Assembly: GCA_963516675.1 (NCBI GenBank)
Contig: CAUQBH010000002.1
Location: forward strand, 147,427 to 211,426
Reading direction: 5' to 3'
Length of the DNA: 64,000 bases
Source: JABCPE02 sp963516675
GTDB lineage: Bacteria > Bacteroidota > Bacteroidia > Flavobacteriales > Weeksellaceae
Shown: positions 43,191 to 51,800 of the stretch, one piece after another
How the letters are laid out: each line of letters starts with the position of its first letter
How positions within the stretch are numbered: the first letter of the stretch is position 1
Notes under the pieces: generated by a model
Databases searched by the model: none
What the model was told of the DNA's origin: nothing
Seen by the model: only the letters and a program-made list of their open reading frames with translations
Translations under genes and position numbers: made by a program

Positions 43191-43541
43191 ATGTTAATAG
43201 AAGTTTTTAAATCAAAAATTCATAGAGTAAGCGTTACAGAAGCGAATCTGAACTACATAGGAAGCATTACCATAGATGAAGACCTGATGGATGCCTCTGG
43301 AATCATCCATGGCGAGAGGGTTTATGTGGTGAATGTGAATAATGGAGAACGCTTTGACACTTATGCAATAAGAGGCGAGAGAAAATCAGGAGTAATCTGT
43401 CTGAATGGTGCCGCAGCGAGAAAAGCCCACAAAGGCGACATTGTCATCATCATAGCCTACGCGCAGATGACGCCAGAGGAAGCAAAAACCTTCGAGCCCA
43501 AAGTGGTTTTTCCTAATGAAAAAACTAATTTATTAGAATAA
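43191..43541 (+). CDS. panD: aspartate 1-decarboxylase
   Basis: Pyruvoyl enzyme making beta-alanine for pantothenate. The 116-residue proenzyme has the self-cleavage site Gly24-Ser25 in NYIGSITIDEDLMDAS, the substrate-binding Tyr58/Arg54 region (RFDTYAIRGERKSG), and the NGAAARKAHKGD motif that holds the oxyanion loop. Start chosen at the ATG immediately after the TAATTTTG -7 box, giving a near-leaderless message. Its stop overlaps the next gene's ATG by one base (TAATG), so the two are coupled. Confidence 0.97.
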   Translation: MLIEVFKSKIHRVSVTEANLNYIGSITIDEDLMDASGIIHGERVYVVNVNNGERFDTYAIRGERKSGVICLNGAAARKAHKGDIVIIIAYAQMTPEEAKTFEPKVVFPNEKTNLLE

Positions 43542-44593
43542 TGAGCCTCAAAAGAAAGCAGTTAAAGAATATTTTTACGATTTTAATTTCAGCTGGATTG
43601 GCTACATTTTTTATGTGGCTGGCTTTGGGAGATTTGGATTTCGATAAAGTGAAAGCATCCTTTGCTGAGATTAACTATTTCTGGGCGTTTATGTCTGCTT
43701 TCTTTGCTGTTTTGGCGTATTGGTTTCGGGCGGTGCGCTGGAATCTTCTTTTAGAACCGATGGGCTACCAAATCCGTAATTCTAATGCCTTTTGGACGAT
43801 AGCTTTTGGGTATATGATGAACCTTACCATTCCAAGAAGTGGCGAAATTGCGAGGGCGACCACACTTTTCAGAATCGAAAAAGTCCCAGTGGAAAAATCC
43901 ATCGCTACCATAGTCATAGAACGATTGGTAGATTTGGTTTTTATGCTTTTGTTTTTGCTTCTGACTTTTATTTTTAATGGAAAAGTTTTAGAGTCGTTCT
44001 ACAATCTACTTACCACACGAAAAGTCTCTGAAAAAAAGGAACTGACATCTACGGATAATTTCTTGCTAAATCATGGAATAGATGACTTGGGTGCGTTTTA
44101 CTTTAATCTAAAAATAGCCCTTGTAGTCCTTGTTTTGCTAGGAGCGGTTGTTTTTGTAATTAAATTTAAAGAGAAAATAATTTCTTTCGTTAAAGGTCTG
44201 ATAGAAGGTTTTTTAGCTGTCCGAAAAATCAAGAATAAACTTGCTTTTGTACTTCATTCGGCAGGAATATGGATTTGCTATTTTCTCGCGGCGTATTTGG
44301 TTTGTCTCGCCCTGAAAGAAACTTCTGATTTTACCATCGGTGATGGTTTTCTGCTCGTTACGGCGGGAACTCTTGGGATGATGGTGCCTACTTCTGGCGG
44401 CGCGGGCTCTTACCATATCGTAGTTAAAATCGCTATTGTAGGGATTTTTATTTCTCTGGGAAAAAGCCACTTACAAGGTGAGGAAGTAGGGATTTCCTAC
44501 GCACTGATTTCCCATTTGATACAGACTATTGCTACGCTTGTCTTTGGGCTGATTTCTATTTTTGCACTATTTGGAAAGAAGAATGATAAATAG
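43541..44593 (+). CDS. lysylphosphatidylglycerol synthase TM region/UPF0104-family membrane protein
   Basis: Inner-membrane protein of 350 residues with about eight hydrophobic helices. The family-typical ALAYWFRAVRWNLLLEPMGY-like stretch near residue 60, the GYMMNLTIPRSGEIARATTLFRIEKVP loop, and the PTSGGAGSYHIVVKIA motif (about 285-300) mark the UPF0104/LPG-synthase flippase-like family. It lacks the soluble aminoacyltransferase domain of MprF, so it is likely a lipid or polyprenyl transport protein. It is translationally coupled to panD by a TAATG junction and converges with the class IV aminotransferase gene one base away. Confidence 0.85.
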   Translation: MSLKRKQLKNIFTILISAGLATFFMWLALGDLDFDKVKASFAEINYFWAFMSAFFAVLAYWFRAVRWNLLLEPMGYQIRNSNAFWTIAFGYMMNLTIPRSGEIARATTLFRIEKVPVEKSIATIVIERLVDLVFMLLFLLLTFIFNGKVLESFYNLLTTRKVSEKKELTSTDNFLLNHGIDDLGAFYFNLKIALVVLVLLGAVVFVIKFKEKIISFVKGLIEGFLAVRKIKNKLAFVLHSAGIWICYFLAAYLVCLALKETSDFTIGDGFLLVTAGTLGMMVPTSGGAGSYHIVVKIAIVGIFISLGKSHLQGEEVGISYALISHLIQTIATLVFGLISIFALFGKKNDK

Positions 44594-44594
44594 T

Positions 44595-45383
44595 TTATGC
44601 TTCCTGAGGAGTGTCAAAACTATTTTTCCATTGATTTATAAAGTCTTTAAATTGCTTGTTATCAAAGACTTTGTTTCTGATTTTGCTAACGGAAAATATC
44701 CCTTTTCTGTCAGAAACCATCAGGATTTCATCGGCTTTTTGGCTTTCAAAAGGGCTGATTTCTGCCTGTTCTATTTCGGCTAATCTATTTTTATGAACGA
44801 AAGTGACGAAATTCTCCATCAGCGGCGAGATGTAGGCGCCTTCGGTCTGTTTCGGGATACGGATAGTATTTCCTTCTAAAAACAAGAAATTTCCCCAAAT
44901 TCCCCTTGCAATTCTTTTGTTTGGGTTTAAAATCAGCAGGTCGTCCAGTTCGTTTTCTTTAACATATATTTCGGCATAAATATTTTCTGGACAATGAGTC
45001 AGGATATTGCTTAGAATATTCGTATTTACGGTGATTTCCCTAATCAGATCTACTTCCAGAGTTTTGTTAATCTGCAAAACATCTTGTGTCTGTTTTGCTT
45101 CAATGAAAAACTGAACGGGAGATTTGGCTAAATTTAAATCATCAGTATTTCTATAAACTAAAAAATGAATAAACGCGTTTTCAAGGGCATCGGCAGTTAT
45201 TTTTTGTTCAAGAATATCAATAAAATATTCCAAATTGAAAGAAAGCGGAATGTTCATTCTCATCTTTCGCATAGAGGCCATTAGGAAAAAATAGCATTCT
45301 TCGGTAAGGATGAGTTTTCCGTTTCTCACAAAAAAATATACGCTCACGGCATCGCCATAGAGAAAAGCACGATTGTCATTCAT
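44595..45383 (-). CDS. degenerate class IV aminotransferase-like protein
   Basis: A 262-residue protein with the class IV PLP-aminotransferase fold (N-terminal YGDAV, central ALENAFIHFLVYRN, C-terminal GIFSVSKI). The active site seems lost. The PLP lysine normally found in an LKT-N-x motif is replaced by Val in ITVNTNILSNIL; the phosphate-binding glutamate before the N-I-F motif is Arg in IARGIWGNFLF; and the GITR turn is GAYISPLM. These assignments are from memory of the family, so they should be verified by alignment. It is coupled to the START-like gene by a TAATG junction, which is a conserved pairing in Flavobacteriia. Confidence 0.75.
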   Translation of the reverse strand: MNDNRAFLYGDAVSVYFFVRNGKLILTEECYFFLMASMRKMRMNIPLSFNLEYFIDILEQKITADALENAFIHFLVYRNTDDLNLAKSPVQFFIEAKQTQDVLQINKTLEVDLIREITVNTNILSNILTHCPENIYAEIYVKENELDDLLILNPNKRIARGIWGNFLFLEGNTIRIPKQTEGAYISPLMENFVTFVHKNRLAEIEQAEISPFESQKADEILMVSDRKGIFSVSKIRNKVFDNKQFKDFINQWKNSFDTPQEA

Positions 45384-45769
45384 TAGGCAGCTCCTAATTT
45401 TATTTTTAGATTTTCGATAAGGTTTTCCCAGTATTGCTGAGTTTCTTCTTCGTCGCCAGCTTCACAGAAGTCGGTAACATTCAGAGAAAGGTCATTCGTG
45501 ATTTCATCAATTACGATATTCAGCTCAAAGAAATATTTGGTTCCTTCATCTTCTTCCCATCGGAATCTCACGGACTGCTCTACTTTGTATCTGGTAAGGG
45601 TTGCTTTTTCTTTTGGGCCGCCATTCCAACTGAAGTAGAAATCATCTCCTTTTTCTGTCACTTCATCAGCAAACCACTCTGCCAGCCCTTCTGCAGTGGC
45701 AATGTATTCAAACAGAATTTCTGGAAGGCAATGAAGCGGAAATTCAAATTGTATTTTAGTTTTAGCCAT
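45383..45769 (-). CDS. START-like domain protein
   Basis: Small cytoplasmic protein of 128 residues with an AHSA1/START-like lipid-binding fold: FEFPLHCLPEILFEYIATAEGLAEWF at the N-terminus, the beta-hairpin ATLTRYKVEQSVRFRWEED, and the C-terminal QQYWENLIENLKIKLGAA helix. Such domains bind hydrophobic ligands or act as co-chaperones; the ligand is unknown. Its stop overlaps the next gene's start by one base, so it is coupled to the degenerate aminotransferase. No clear TAnnTTTG box was found directly upstream. Confidence 0.85.
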   Translation of the reverse strand: MAKTKIQFEFPLHCLPEILFEYIATAEGLAEWFADEVTEKGDDFYFSWNGGPKEKATLTRYKVEQSVRFRWEEDEGTKYFFELNIVIDEITNDLSLNVTDFCEAGDEEETQQYWENLIENLKIKLGAA

Positions 45770-45851
45770 ACATATACATTTTCGGGTCGCAATATATCAT
45801 TATTTTTTTTAGCTTTAAAATATTGTCCAAGTGATTTTTGTCACTATAAAT

Positions 45852-45888
45852 GAAAAAAGGCAAAAAATCATAAATTTTCGCCTTTTTA
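45852..45888 (-). terminator. terminator after the class III aminotransferase
   Basis: AAAAAGGC stem paired with GCCTTTTT, plus inner AAAAAT/ATTTTC pairs, flanked by A- and T-tracts. It lies directly past the stop of the 392-residue aminotransferase gene on the minus strand. Confidence 0.75.
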
Positions 45889-45914
45889 TTTGTCTTTTGT
45901 GTCTGCTTTTTTTG

Positions 45915-47093
45915 TTATGATACCTTGTCAAGGGCATTTAGAATAATAGCACATCCTTTTTCTATTTCTTCCTTGCTGAGGATAAGCGCAGGAGAAATCC
46001 TCAGATAATCATTTCGGTAGAGCTGGCAGGATACGATAAGTCCGTCTTTCATACACTGCTCTACTACACGGATACAGTAGTCAGGGTTTCCTAAATTGAC
46101 CGCCAACATGATTCCTTTTCCGTTGATGTATTTTATTTTAGGATGAACCAAAAGTTTTCGGAATAGTTTTTCTTTTTCCTCTATTTCATCCAGTAGTCCG
46201 CTTTCTAAAATTTCTTCCAAAGTGGCCAAACAAGAAGCCGCGATAAGCGGGTTTCCTCCGAAAGTGGTGATGTGTCCTAATTTAGGGCTGTGAGATAGAC
46301 AGCTCATGATTTCTTTGCTGCTCATAAAAGCGCCCACGGGAAGACCGCCGCCCATTCCTTTGCCCATCGCGAGAATATCTGGAACAATGCCGTAATGCTC
46401 AAACCCAAAAAGTTTTCCTGTTCTCCCAAAACCTGGCTGTATCTCATCTAAAATAAGCAGAGCGCCCACTTCTTCGCATCTCTTTTTTAGTTTTTTCAGA
46501 TAGTCGTTTTCTGGCGTGATGAATCCTGCTGCGCCTTGTATAGTTTCTACAACTACACCTGCTGTTTTTTCGGTGATTTTGGCTAAGTCTTCTTCGTTGT
46601 TAAAATGAATGAAATTCACCAGCGGAAGCAGCGGACGGAAGGCTCTCTTGTGGTATTCGTTTCCTGCCACGCTCAGCGCTCCGTGGGTGTTGCCATGGTA
46701 GGCATTGTGAAAGGCTATGATTTCCTCTCTGCCAGTGTATCTTTTGGCAAGTTTTAAGCTGCCGTCTATGGCTTCTGCACCACTGTTTACCAGATAGGTG
46801 ACTTCCAGTGGGTCAGGCGTAACCTTTGCTAAAAGTTTGCACAGTTCTACGGGCTTTTCTAGTGCGTATTCTCCGTAGACCATCACATGCAGGTACTTGT
46901 CTGCTTGTTCTTTTATGGCGTTTATGATTTTAGGGTGGGAGTGTCCTAGTACATTGGCAGAAATTCCAGAAACAAAGTCCAGATATGCTCTACCATCTTT
47001 ACCATATATATAGTTGCCCTCCGCTCTTTCTACCTCAAAACCAGAGGCAAAATGTGAGGTCTGTGCTTGATAGTTGAAAAAATCTTGTTTCAT
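45915..47093 (-). CDS. class III PLP aminotransferase (acetylornithine/ornithine-type)
   Basis: Omega-type aminotransferase of 392 residues. The cofactor lysine is Lys245 in DILAMGKGMGGGLPVGA, the pyridine-nitrogen aspartate is Asp216 in LILDEIQPGFGRTG, and the phosphate-binding segments are NSGAEAIDGSLK and TFGGNP. FHNAYHGNT is the conserved class III loop. The family covers acetylornithine, ornithine, 4-aminobutyrate and diaminopimelate-precursor aminotransferases; the substrate cannot be fixed from the sequence. It has its own TACATTTG promoter and a terminator, so it is monocistronic, in a neighbourhood without clear amino-acid pathway genes. Confidence 0.9.
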   Translation of the reverse strand: MKQDFFNYQAQTSHFASGFEVERAEGNYIYGKDGRAYLDFVSGISANVLGHSHPKIINAIKEQADKYLHVMVYGEYALEKPVELCKLLAKVTPDPLEVTYLVNSGAEAIDGSLKLAKRYTGREEIIAFHNAYHGNTHGALSVAGNEYHKRAFRPLLPLVNFIHFNNEEDLAKITEKTAGVVVETIQGAAGFITPENDYLKKLKKRCEEVGALLILDEIQPGFGRTGKLFGFEHYGIVPDILAMGKGMGGGLPVGAFMSSKEIMSCLSHSPKLGHITTFGGNPLIAASCLATLEEILESGLLDEIEEKEKLFRKLLVHPKIKYINGKGIMLAVNLGNPDYCIRVVEQCMKDGLIVSCQLYRNDYLRISPALILSKEEIEKGCAIILNALDKVS

Positions 47094-47110
47094 TATAGAA
47101 TAATTTTGAG

Positions 47111-47118
47111 CAAATGTA
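47111..47118 (-). promoter_or_regulatory. -7 box of the class III aminotransferase gene
   Basis: TACATTTG on the minus strand, matching TAnnTTTG, 17 nt before the ATG. No -33 element is visible. Confidence 0.5.
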
Positions 47119-47148
47119 CTGTTTTTGATTAAAATAGAGGGTGAAAAT

Positions 47149-47179
47149 TTTGTTTAATCCTAATAATTCACTACCTTCG
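47149..47179 (+). promoter_or_regulatory. probable promoter of the repeat-containing surface protein gene
   Basis: TTTG (47149-47152), 19-nt spacer, TACCTTCG (47172-47179): canonical spacing with one mismatch in the -7 box. It would produce an unusually long, AT-rich leader of about 200 nt; I see no further signal in the leader. Confidence 0.5.
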
Positions 47180-47386
47180 TAGAGGGAAAAGAGGCTTAAA
47201 AGTCAAAAGTTTATATTTATTTTTTTAACAAAATTTAACACAATTAAACTTAATATATGTGATGTAGTAGTTATGGTGATGAATTTTATTGAATGAAAAA
47301 AAACAATGTGTTTTTATAGAGAAGAGGATTTTTCTTTATGTAAATGTATTTAGAATTTAACAATGATAAACTTATAATTAATTACT

Positions 47387-48883
47387 ATGAAAAAAGTATT
47401 ATTTTCAGCATTTCTGCTATCAGCTGTAGTGGTAAATGCACAAATAGGAAAAGTGGGAGTTAATACTAATAATCCTAAAGCAACATTGGATATTCAGCCA
47501 AGTCCAGCAAATGCTCTTCCGACGGCAACCACTAATGAAGGGGTTCTTATTCCAAAACTATCTAAAACTAGAGTGGCAAATATAGCAACACCAGAAGACG
47601 CTACAATGATCTATGTAAGTGATGTGACCTATACAGGAACAAACCCTGCCGTAGCAGATATTACCAGTAAGGGATTCTACTACTATGATGAAGACCCTGT
47701 GATGCCAGCTAATTCTAAATGGAAAAAACTAAATGTAAATGCAGGAGGAACTAACCTCTACAATACAGATGGAGCTCTAACAGACAACAGAACTGTAAAT
47801 ATGAATGGTAAAAATCTTTCTTTCACAGGAACAGGGAATGTGGGGATAGGAAAGGCAGCAACGAGTACATATAAATTAGATATTTCAGGGGAATTAAATG
47901 CAGAAGGAATGTTGAGGTCATATGTTAATCATGATGTTGGAGGGTCTTTGAGTTTGGTCAATCCTAAAAAGACAGGAAATGATATGAATGAATGGAGGTT
48001 ATTCAATATGACAGGGGGTTATGCAAAAGGTTTACAGTTTTGGAAATATTCACCAAGTGGAGTGGGAAATGGACCAGTGATGACTTTAGGAGATAATGGA
48101 TTTGTAGGAATTGGATTACCAACAAATGTATCCCCAGCACATAGGGTTCATATTAAAGATGGACATTTTTATGCAGAAGAAGGAGCATTATATTCCCAAT
48201 ATTCTAACAATGAAGGAGGTAGAGTGGTTTTAAGAAACCCAAATAAAACAGGAGGAATAGCAAATGAATGGGTATTGTTTAATATGACAAGTGCTTATGG
48301 TACCCCATCATTACAATTTTGGAGATATTTCCAAAGTGGAGGTGGAGGAATGGTGATGACTTTAGCAGATGATGGTAATGTTGGTATAGGAACAAGTAGT
48401 CCTGGGCTTAGACTTCATGTAGTATCACCAAATGAGCATAAGATAAGACTTCAACAAGAAGGGTCTGCAGATTTTACTGATTTGCTCAAAAGAGGTAATG
48501 GTACTTTTAATGTTTATAACAACACAGGAGGGACATGGCAGCATGGTTTAGCAATTACAAATTCAGGAAATGTAGGTATAGGAACAGAAAGTCCTGCACA
48601 TAAACTTGTCGTTGAAGGGAATGCAGCAATAAACAATGGGCATTTCTATCAATATGGAGGAGGAACTATATATACAGGATCAGGGGGGATATGGGCAAAT
48701 GGGCTGATATATGCATCACAGGATATATCAACAACATATGTTAGAGTAAGAAAAAGTGGTAATGGTTCTAATATATGTTCTGCAGCTGAAGTAGGGTGGA
48801 TACGCTATGATGATGTAAATGGAAAGTTTCAAGGCTGTGCAAGAGATCAATGGGGTGGTTATATATGGCATAATTTTAATTAA
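47387..48883 (+). CDS. secreted repeat protein with tail-fibre-like VGIGT motifs
   Basis: A 498-residue exported protein. Signal peptide KKVLFSAFLLSAVVVNA then QIGKVGVNT. The mature part carries four G-(N/F)-V-G-I-G repeats (GNVGIGKAA, GFVGIGLPT, GNVGIGTSS, GNVGIGTES) of the type found in trimeric tail-fibre-like Bacteroidota surface proteins, and two near-duplicate segments of about 40 residues (GGSLSLVNPKKTG / GGRVVLRNPNKTG, both ending in a Leu-Gln-Phe-Trp stretch). The C-terminus (SAAEVGWIRYDDVNGKFQGC) is a conserved cap with two cysteines. It is monocistronic; the function is unknown, probably an adhesin or structural surface fibre. Confidence 0.85.
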   Translation: MKKVLFSAFLLSAVVVNAQIGKVGVNTNNPKATLDIQPSPANALPTATTNEGVLIPKLSKTRVANIATPEDATMIYVSDVTYTGTNPAVADITSKGFYYYDEDPVMPANSKWKKLNVNAGGTNLYNTDGALTDNRTVNMNGKNLSFTGTGNVGIGKAATSTYKLDISGELNAEGMLRSYVNHDVGGSLSLVNPKKTGNDMNEWRLFNMTGGYAKGLQFWKYSPSGVGNGPVMTLGDNGFVGIGLPTNVSPAHRVHIKDGHFYAEEGALYSQYSNNEGGRVVLRNPNKTGGIANEWVLFNMTSAYGTPSLQFWRYFQSGGGGMVMTLADDGNVGIGTSSPGLRLHVVSPNEHKIRLQQEGSADFTDLLKRGNGTFNVYNNTGGTWQHGLAITNSGNVGIGTESPAHKLVVEGNAAINNGHFYQYGGGTIYTGSGGIWANGLIYASQDISTTYVRVRKSGNGSNICSAAEVGWIRYDDVNGKFQGCARDQWGGYIWHNFN

Positions 48884-48910
48884 TAATCTTAATACTAACA
48901 ATTCTTTCAA

Positions 48911-48942
48911 GCTCTGGCTAAAATTTAGTCAGAGTTTTTTAC
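48911..48942 (+). terminator. terminator after the surface repeat protein gene
   Basis: GCTCTGGCTAAA, AT, TTTAGTCAGAG then T6: an 8- to 11-bp stem directly after the gene, ending in a T-tract. Confidence 0.85.
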
Positions 48943-49026
48943 ATAATTATGAAAGAAAAATTATAAAAACACACAGAATGGAAGTTAAAAACTAATGAAA
49001 AATTTTAGTATTCATTTAAAAATCTG

Positions 49027-49034
49027 TATTTTCG
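49027..49034 (+). promoter_or_regulatory. -7 box of the PpiD-like gene
   Basis: TATTTTCG, one mismatch from TAnnTTTG, 32 nt upstream of the ATG, with a TTTTAG about 20 nt further upstream. Confidence 0.45.
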
Positions 49035-49066
49035 CAGACTAAATAATTTTTAAAGAGTTAATTACA

Positions 49067-51190
49067 ATGACACTTTTAGGACAGATAAGAAAGAAATCTT
49101 GGCTTGTGGTGGTATTCATCGCTGTAGCCCTTGTATCATTTTTCATTAATCCTGATACTGTAGAGAAGATGATGGGCAATGACCCGAATGTCTTCGGTGA
49201 GGTAAATGGAGAGAAAATAACTAGAGAAGAGTATCTAGAAACTCTCAATATGATGCAGCAGCAGGCACAGCAGCAAGGGCAGTCGCCTAACGGTCTGGAA
49301 GAGCAGGCATGGCAGAGTATAGTACAATCTAAACTTATCAAACAGGAGTTTGAAAAATTAGGTTTGAAAATGACAGAAGAGTTTTTCTGGAACCAGCTGC
49401 CGTTTGACCCTATGTTTGCCCAAAATCCTAACTTTAATGTAAGTGATTTTAAAAAGCGGATAGAACAGCTGAAATCAAGCAATGTGGATGAATATAATTC
49501 ATGGCTTAGTTTTAGAAAAGGTATAGAGTATAGAATCATGGCTCGTCAGGTGTTTACTAACCTTTCCGTGGGACTTACTTCTAATAAGAAAGAAGCTGAG
49601 CTGATGCTGAAATACAGAGATGAGCTAGCGAATATAGAATATGTGAAGATAAGCTATGATGATTTCGCAAAGAAAAATCCAGTGAAAGTTACTTCTCAGG
49701 ATTTGGTAGAATACATCAAAAAATATCCACAAACTTTCAAGGTGACAGAGAGCAGAAATTTAGGATTGGTTTATTTCAAAGCTGAACCTACACAAGCTGA
49801 TGAAGCGGCTACTTTGGCAGAAATCAACAAACTTTATAATGAGGGAGTAGATGTAGGAAATGGATTGGAAAACTTCAAGGCTAATAAGAGCGATAGTTTA
49901 TTCGTGCTAACACATTCTCAGGCTGGTTTTGACCCGAACTATTATTCCAAAGGGCAACTTCCAGAAGGAATCAGGGAGCAGGTGGCAGGAGCGGCGCTTG
50001 GACAGACTTTCGGGCCTTATAAAGAAGGAAACTATTATGTAGTTTCTAAACTTTTGAACAAAAAAGCTACAGACTCTATCCGTTCAAGACATATTTTGAT
50101 TGCTTATCAAGGTCTTCCAACAGCACAAGGAGAAGCTACAAAACGAACAAAAGAGCAAGCTAAACAATTAGCAGAAAAAATAGCATCAGAATCAAAAGCA
50201 AATTCAGCGAAGTTTGAAGAATATCTTAATCTTTCTGCTGATGGTTCTGCTCAGAATGGTGGAGATTTGGGATGGAGAACTACAGGACAGGCAGGTTTCG
50301 TTCCAGAGTTCCAAAATTATCTTGATAAAAGCCCAAAAGGTGCTGTAGATGTGGTGGAATCTCAGTATGGATACCATATCATCAACATCACAGACAGAAA
50401 ACCTGGTGCGATGTCTTATAAAGTAGCAAATTTGGTAAAAGAAATCAAAGCATCAAATGCTACTACAGACAAACTGCACTCTCAGTCCACAAGTTTCGCT
50501 CAGCAGATACAAGGGAAAGGATTTAATGAGTTTGTGAATGTTGCAAAGAAAAACAATTACAACTTCCAAAACCCTAAACTAGTTCAAAGATTCCAAGGGC
50601 AGCTTTTAGGAACAGATAAAGATGCTGAAATCCTAAAATGGGCTTTTGACAAGAAAAGAGAAAAAGGACAGAGCGAGATGTTTACAACTGCCAATGGAGA
50701 TAGGATCGTGGTTTATCTGAATGGTAAGCAGTCTGAAGGTCTTGTAGATCCAGAAGCTGTAAGAGAGCAGATAGAACCGATTGTAAAAAATCAGCTTTTG
50801 GCGAAAGAAATTGGGAAAAAAATATCCACAGCAAAAGCTCAAGATTTGGCTACAATTGCTAATTTGTTCGGTGTAAGCAAAGAATCAGGACAAATCAATC
50901 TGCTTAGCCCTGTTTTAGGAGGAGCAGTAGAGCCTAAGGTAGCAGGAGCAGCCTTTGCAATTGGTAAGGATAAAACATCTAAACCGATAGATGGTAATGC
51001 AGGAGTTTATGTAGTAGTAAACAAAGGTGTGGCTGTGAACAAGCAAGATGCAGGAGATATCAAACAACTTCAGCAGCAGCTTATGCAGCAAAACTCAAAT
51101 GTTTTCCCACAAGCATTCATGAGAAGTCTGCAGAATAATGCTGATATCAAAGATTATAGAATACAAGTTTATGATTTAGTGGGTCACTAA
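49067..51190 (+). CDS. PpiD/SurA-like periplasmic peptidyl-prolyl isomerase
   Basis: Membrane-anchored foldase of 707 residues. A single N-terminal membrane segment (SWLVVVFIAVALVSFFI, about residues 12-28) follows a short basic cytoplasmic tail. Then comes a SurA_N-type chaperone region (VFGEVNGEKITREEYLETL and a Gln-rich helix), a parvulin rotamase domain starting SIRSRHILIAYQG near residue 340, and a second, weaker rotamase-like region ending in DIKQLQQQLMQQNS. The length and domain order match PpiD of other Bacteroidota. It is probably monocistronic; a terminator follows it. Confidence 0.92.
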   Translation: MTLLGQIRKKSWLVVVFIAVALVSFFINPDTVEKMMGNDPNVFGEVNGEKITREEYLETLNMMQQQAQQQGQSPNGLEEQAWQSIVQSKLIKQEFEKLGLKMTEEFFWNQLPFDPMFAQNPNFNVSDFKKRIEQLKSSNVDEYNSWLSFRKGIEYRIMARQVFTNLSVGLTSNKKEAELMLKYRDELANIEYVKISYDDFAKKNPVKVTSQDLVEYIKKYPQTFKVTESRNLGLVYFKAEPTQADEAATLAEINKLYNEGVDVGNGLENFKANKSDSLFVLTHSQAGFDPNYYSKGQLPEGIREQVAGAALGQTFGPYKEGNYYVVSKLLNKKATDSIRSRHILIAYQGLPTAQGEATKRTKEQAKQLAEKIASESKANSAKFEEYLNLSADGSAQNGGDLGWRTTGQAGFVPEFQNYLDKSPKGAVDVVESQYGYHIINITDRKPGAMSYKVANLVKEIKASNATTDKLHSQSTSFAQQIQGKGFNEFVNVAKKNNYNFQNPKLVQRFQGQLLGTDKDAEILKWAFDKKREKGQSEMFTTANGDRIVVYLNGKQSEGLVDPEAVREQIEPIVKNQLLAKEIGKKISTAKAQDLATIANLFGVSKESGQINLLSPVLGGAVEPKVAGAAFAIGKDKTSKPIDGNAGVYVVVNKGVAVNKQDAGDIKQLQQQLMQQNSNVFPQAFMRSLQNNADIKDYRIQVYDLVGH

Positions 51191-51204
51191 TTCAAAAAAT
51201 AACG

Positions 51205-51236
51205 AAAAAGAGGTTTTTCTAAAAGCCTCTTTTTTG
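51205..51236 (+). terminator. terminator after the PpiD-like gene
   Basis: AAAAAGAGG paired with CCTCTTTTTT, with additional inner TTTT/AAAA pairing; the T-tract is on the plus strand. Confidence 0.8.
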
Positions 51237-51270
51237 TCCTTATATCAACAAATTTTTAACTACTGGTCTT

Positions 51271-51753
51271 ATGAAAAGTAAATTAGAAATAGAATACGAA
51301 GTTCTAAATATAAATACCCTCTCAGAAACAGAAAAAAAACTTTTTGAAGAAGCGAAAAACTCCAGATTAAAGGCATATGCACCTTATTCTAAATTTTTGG
51401 TAGGTTGTTCTATTTTATTAGAAAATGGTGAAATTTACACAGGGAGCAATCAGGAGAATGCTGCCTATCCATCTGGGCTGTGTGCAGAGAGAAGCGTGAT
51501 TTTTTGGCTGGGTGCTAATTTCCCTGACCAGAAAATAGAAAAGCTGTTCGTTATCGGTGGTTTGGAGGAGAATCCAGACCTAGACAAGATAGTTCCTCCG
51601 TGTGGCTCGTGCAGACAAAGTATCGTAGAATATGAAGTGAAACAAGCACAAAATATAGAAATCTATATCGCGAGTATCAGTGGAGAGAAGATTATTAAAA
51701 TAAATTCCATAAAGGATTTACTGCCTTTTTCTTTTGATACTACTTTTTTATAA
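51271..51753 (+). CDS. cdd: cytidine deaminase
   Basis: Zinc enzyme that deaminates cytidine and deoxycytidine in pyrimidine salvage. The 160-residue protein has the zinc ligands Cys71 (CAE motif, with catalytic Glu73), Cys111 and Cys114 (PPCGSCRQ), and the conserved YAPYSKFLVG substrate segment. It is slightly longer than a typical tetrameric Cdd (about 130 aa) because of an N-terminal extension of about 25 residues (IEYEVLNINTLSETEKKLFE). It is monocistronic, with a terminator on both sides. Confidence 0.95.
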   Translation: MKSKLEIEYEVLNINTLSETEKKLFEEAKNSRLKAYAPYSKFLVGCSILLENGEIYTGSNQENAAYPSGLCAERSVIFWLGANFPDQKIEKLFVIGGLEENPDLDKIVPPCGSCRQSIVEYEVKQAQNIEIYIASISGEKIIKINSIKDLLPFSFDTTFL

Positions 51754-51766
51754 AATAAAACAAAAT

Positions 51767-51797
51767 AAACCTTTCCAAAAATCTTGGAAGGGTTTTT
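51767..51797. terminator. bidirectional terminator between cdd and ribA
   Basis: AAACCTTTCCAA, loop AAATC, TTGGAAGGGTTTTT: a near-perfect 12-bp stem with A- and T-tracts on opposite sides, between convergent genes. Confidence 0.9.
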
Positions 51798-51800
51798 ACT

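Noticed and set aside
47387..48883. Prophage tail-fibre gene
   Set aside because: No phage structural, lysis or integrase genes are near; it has a Sec signal peptide, and such motifs occur in Bacteroidota surface proteins.
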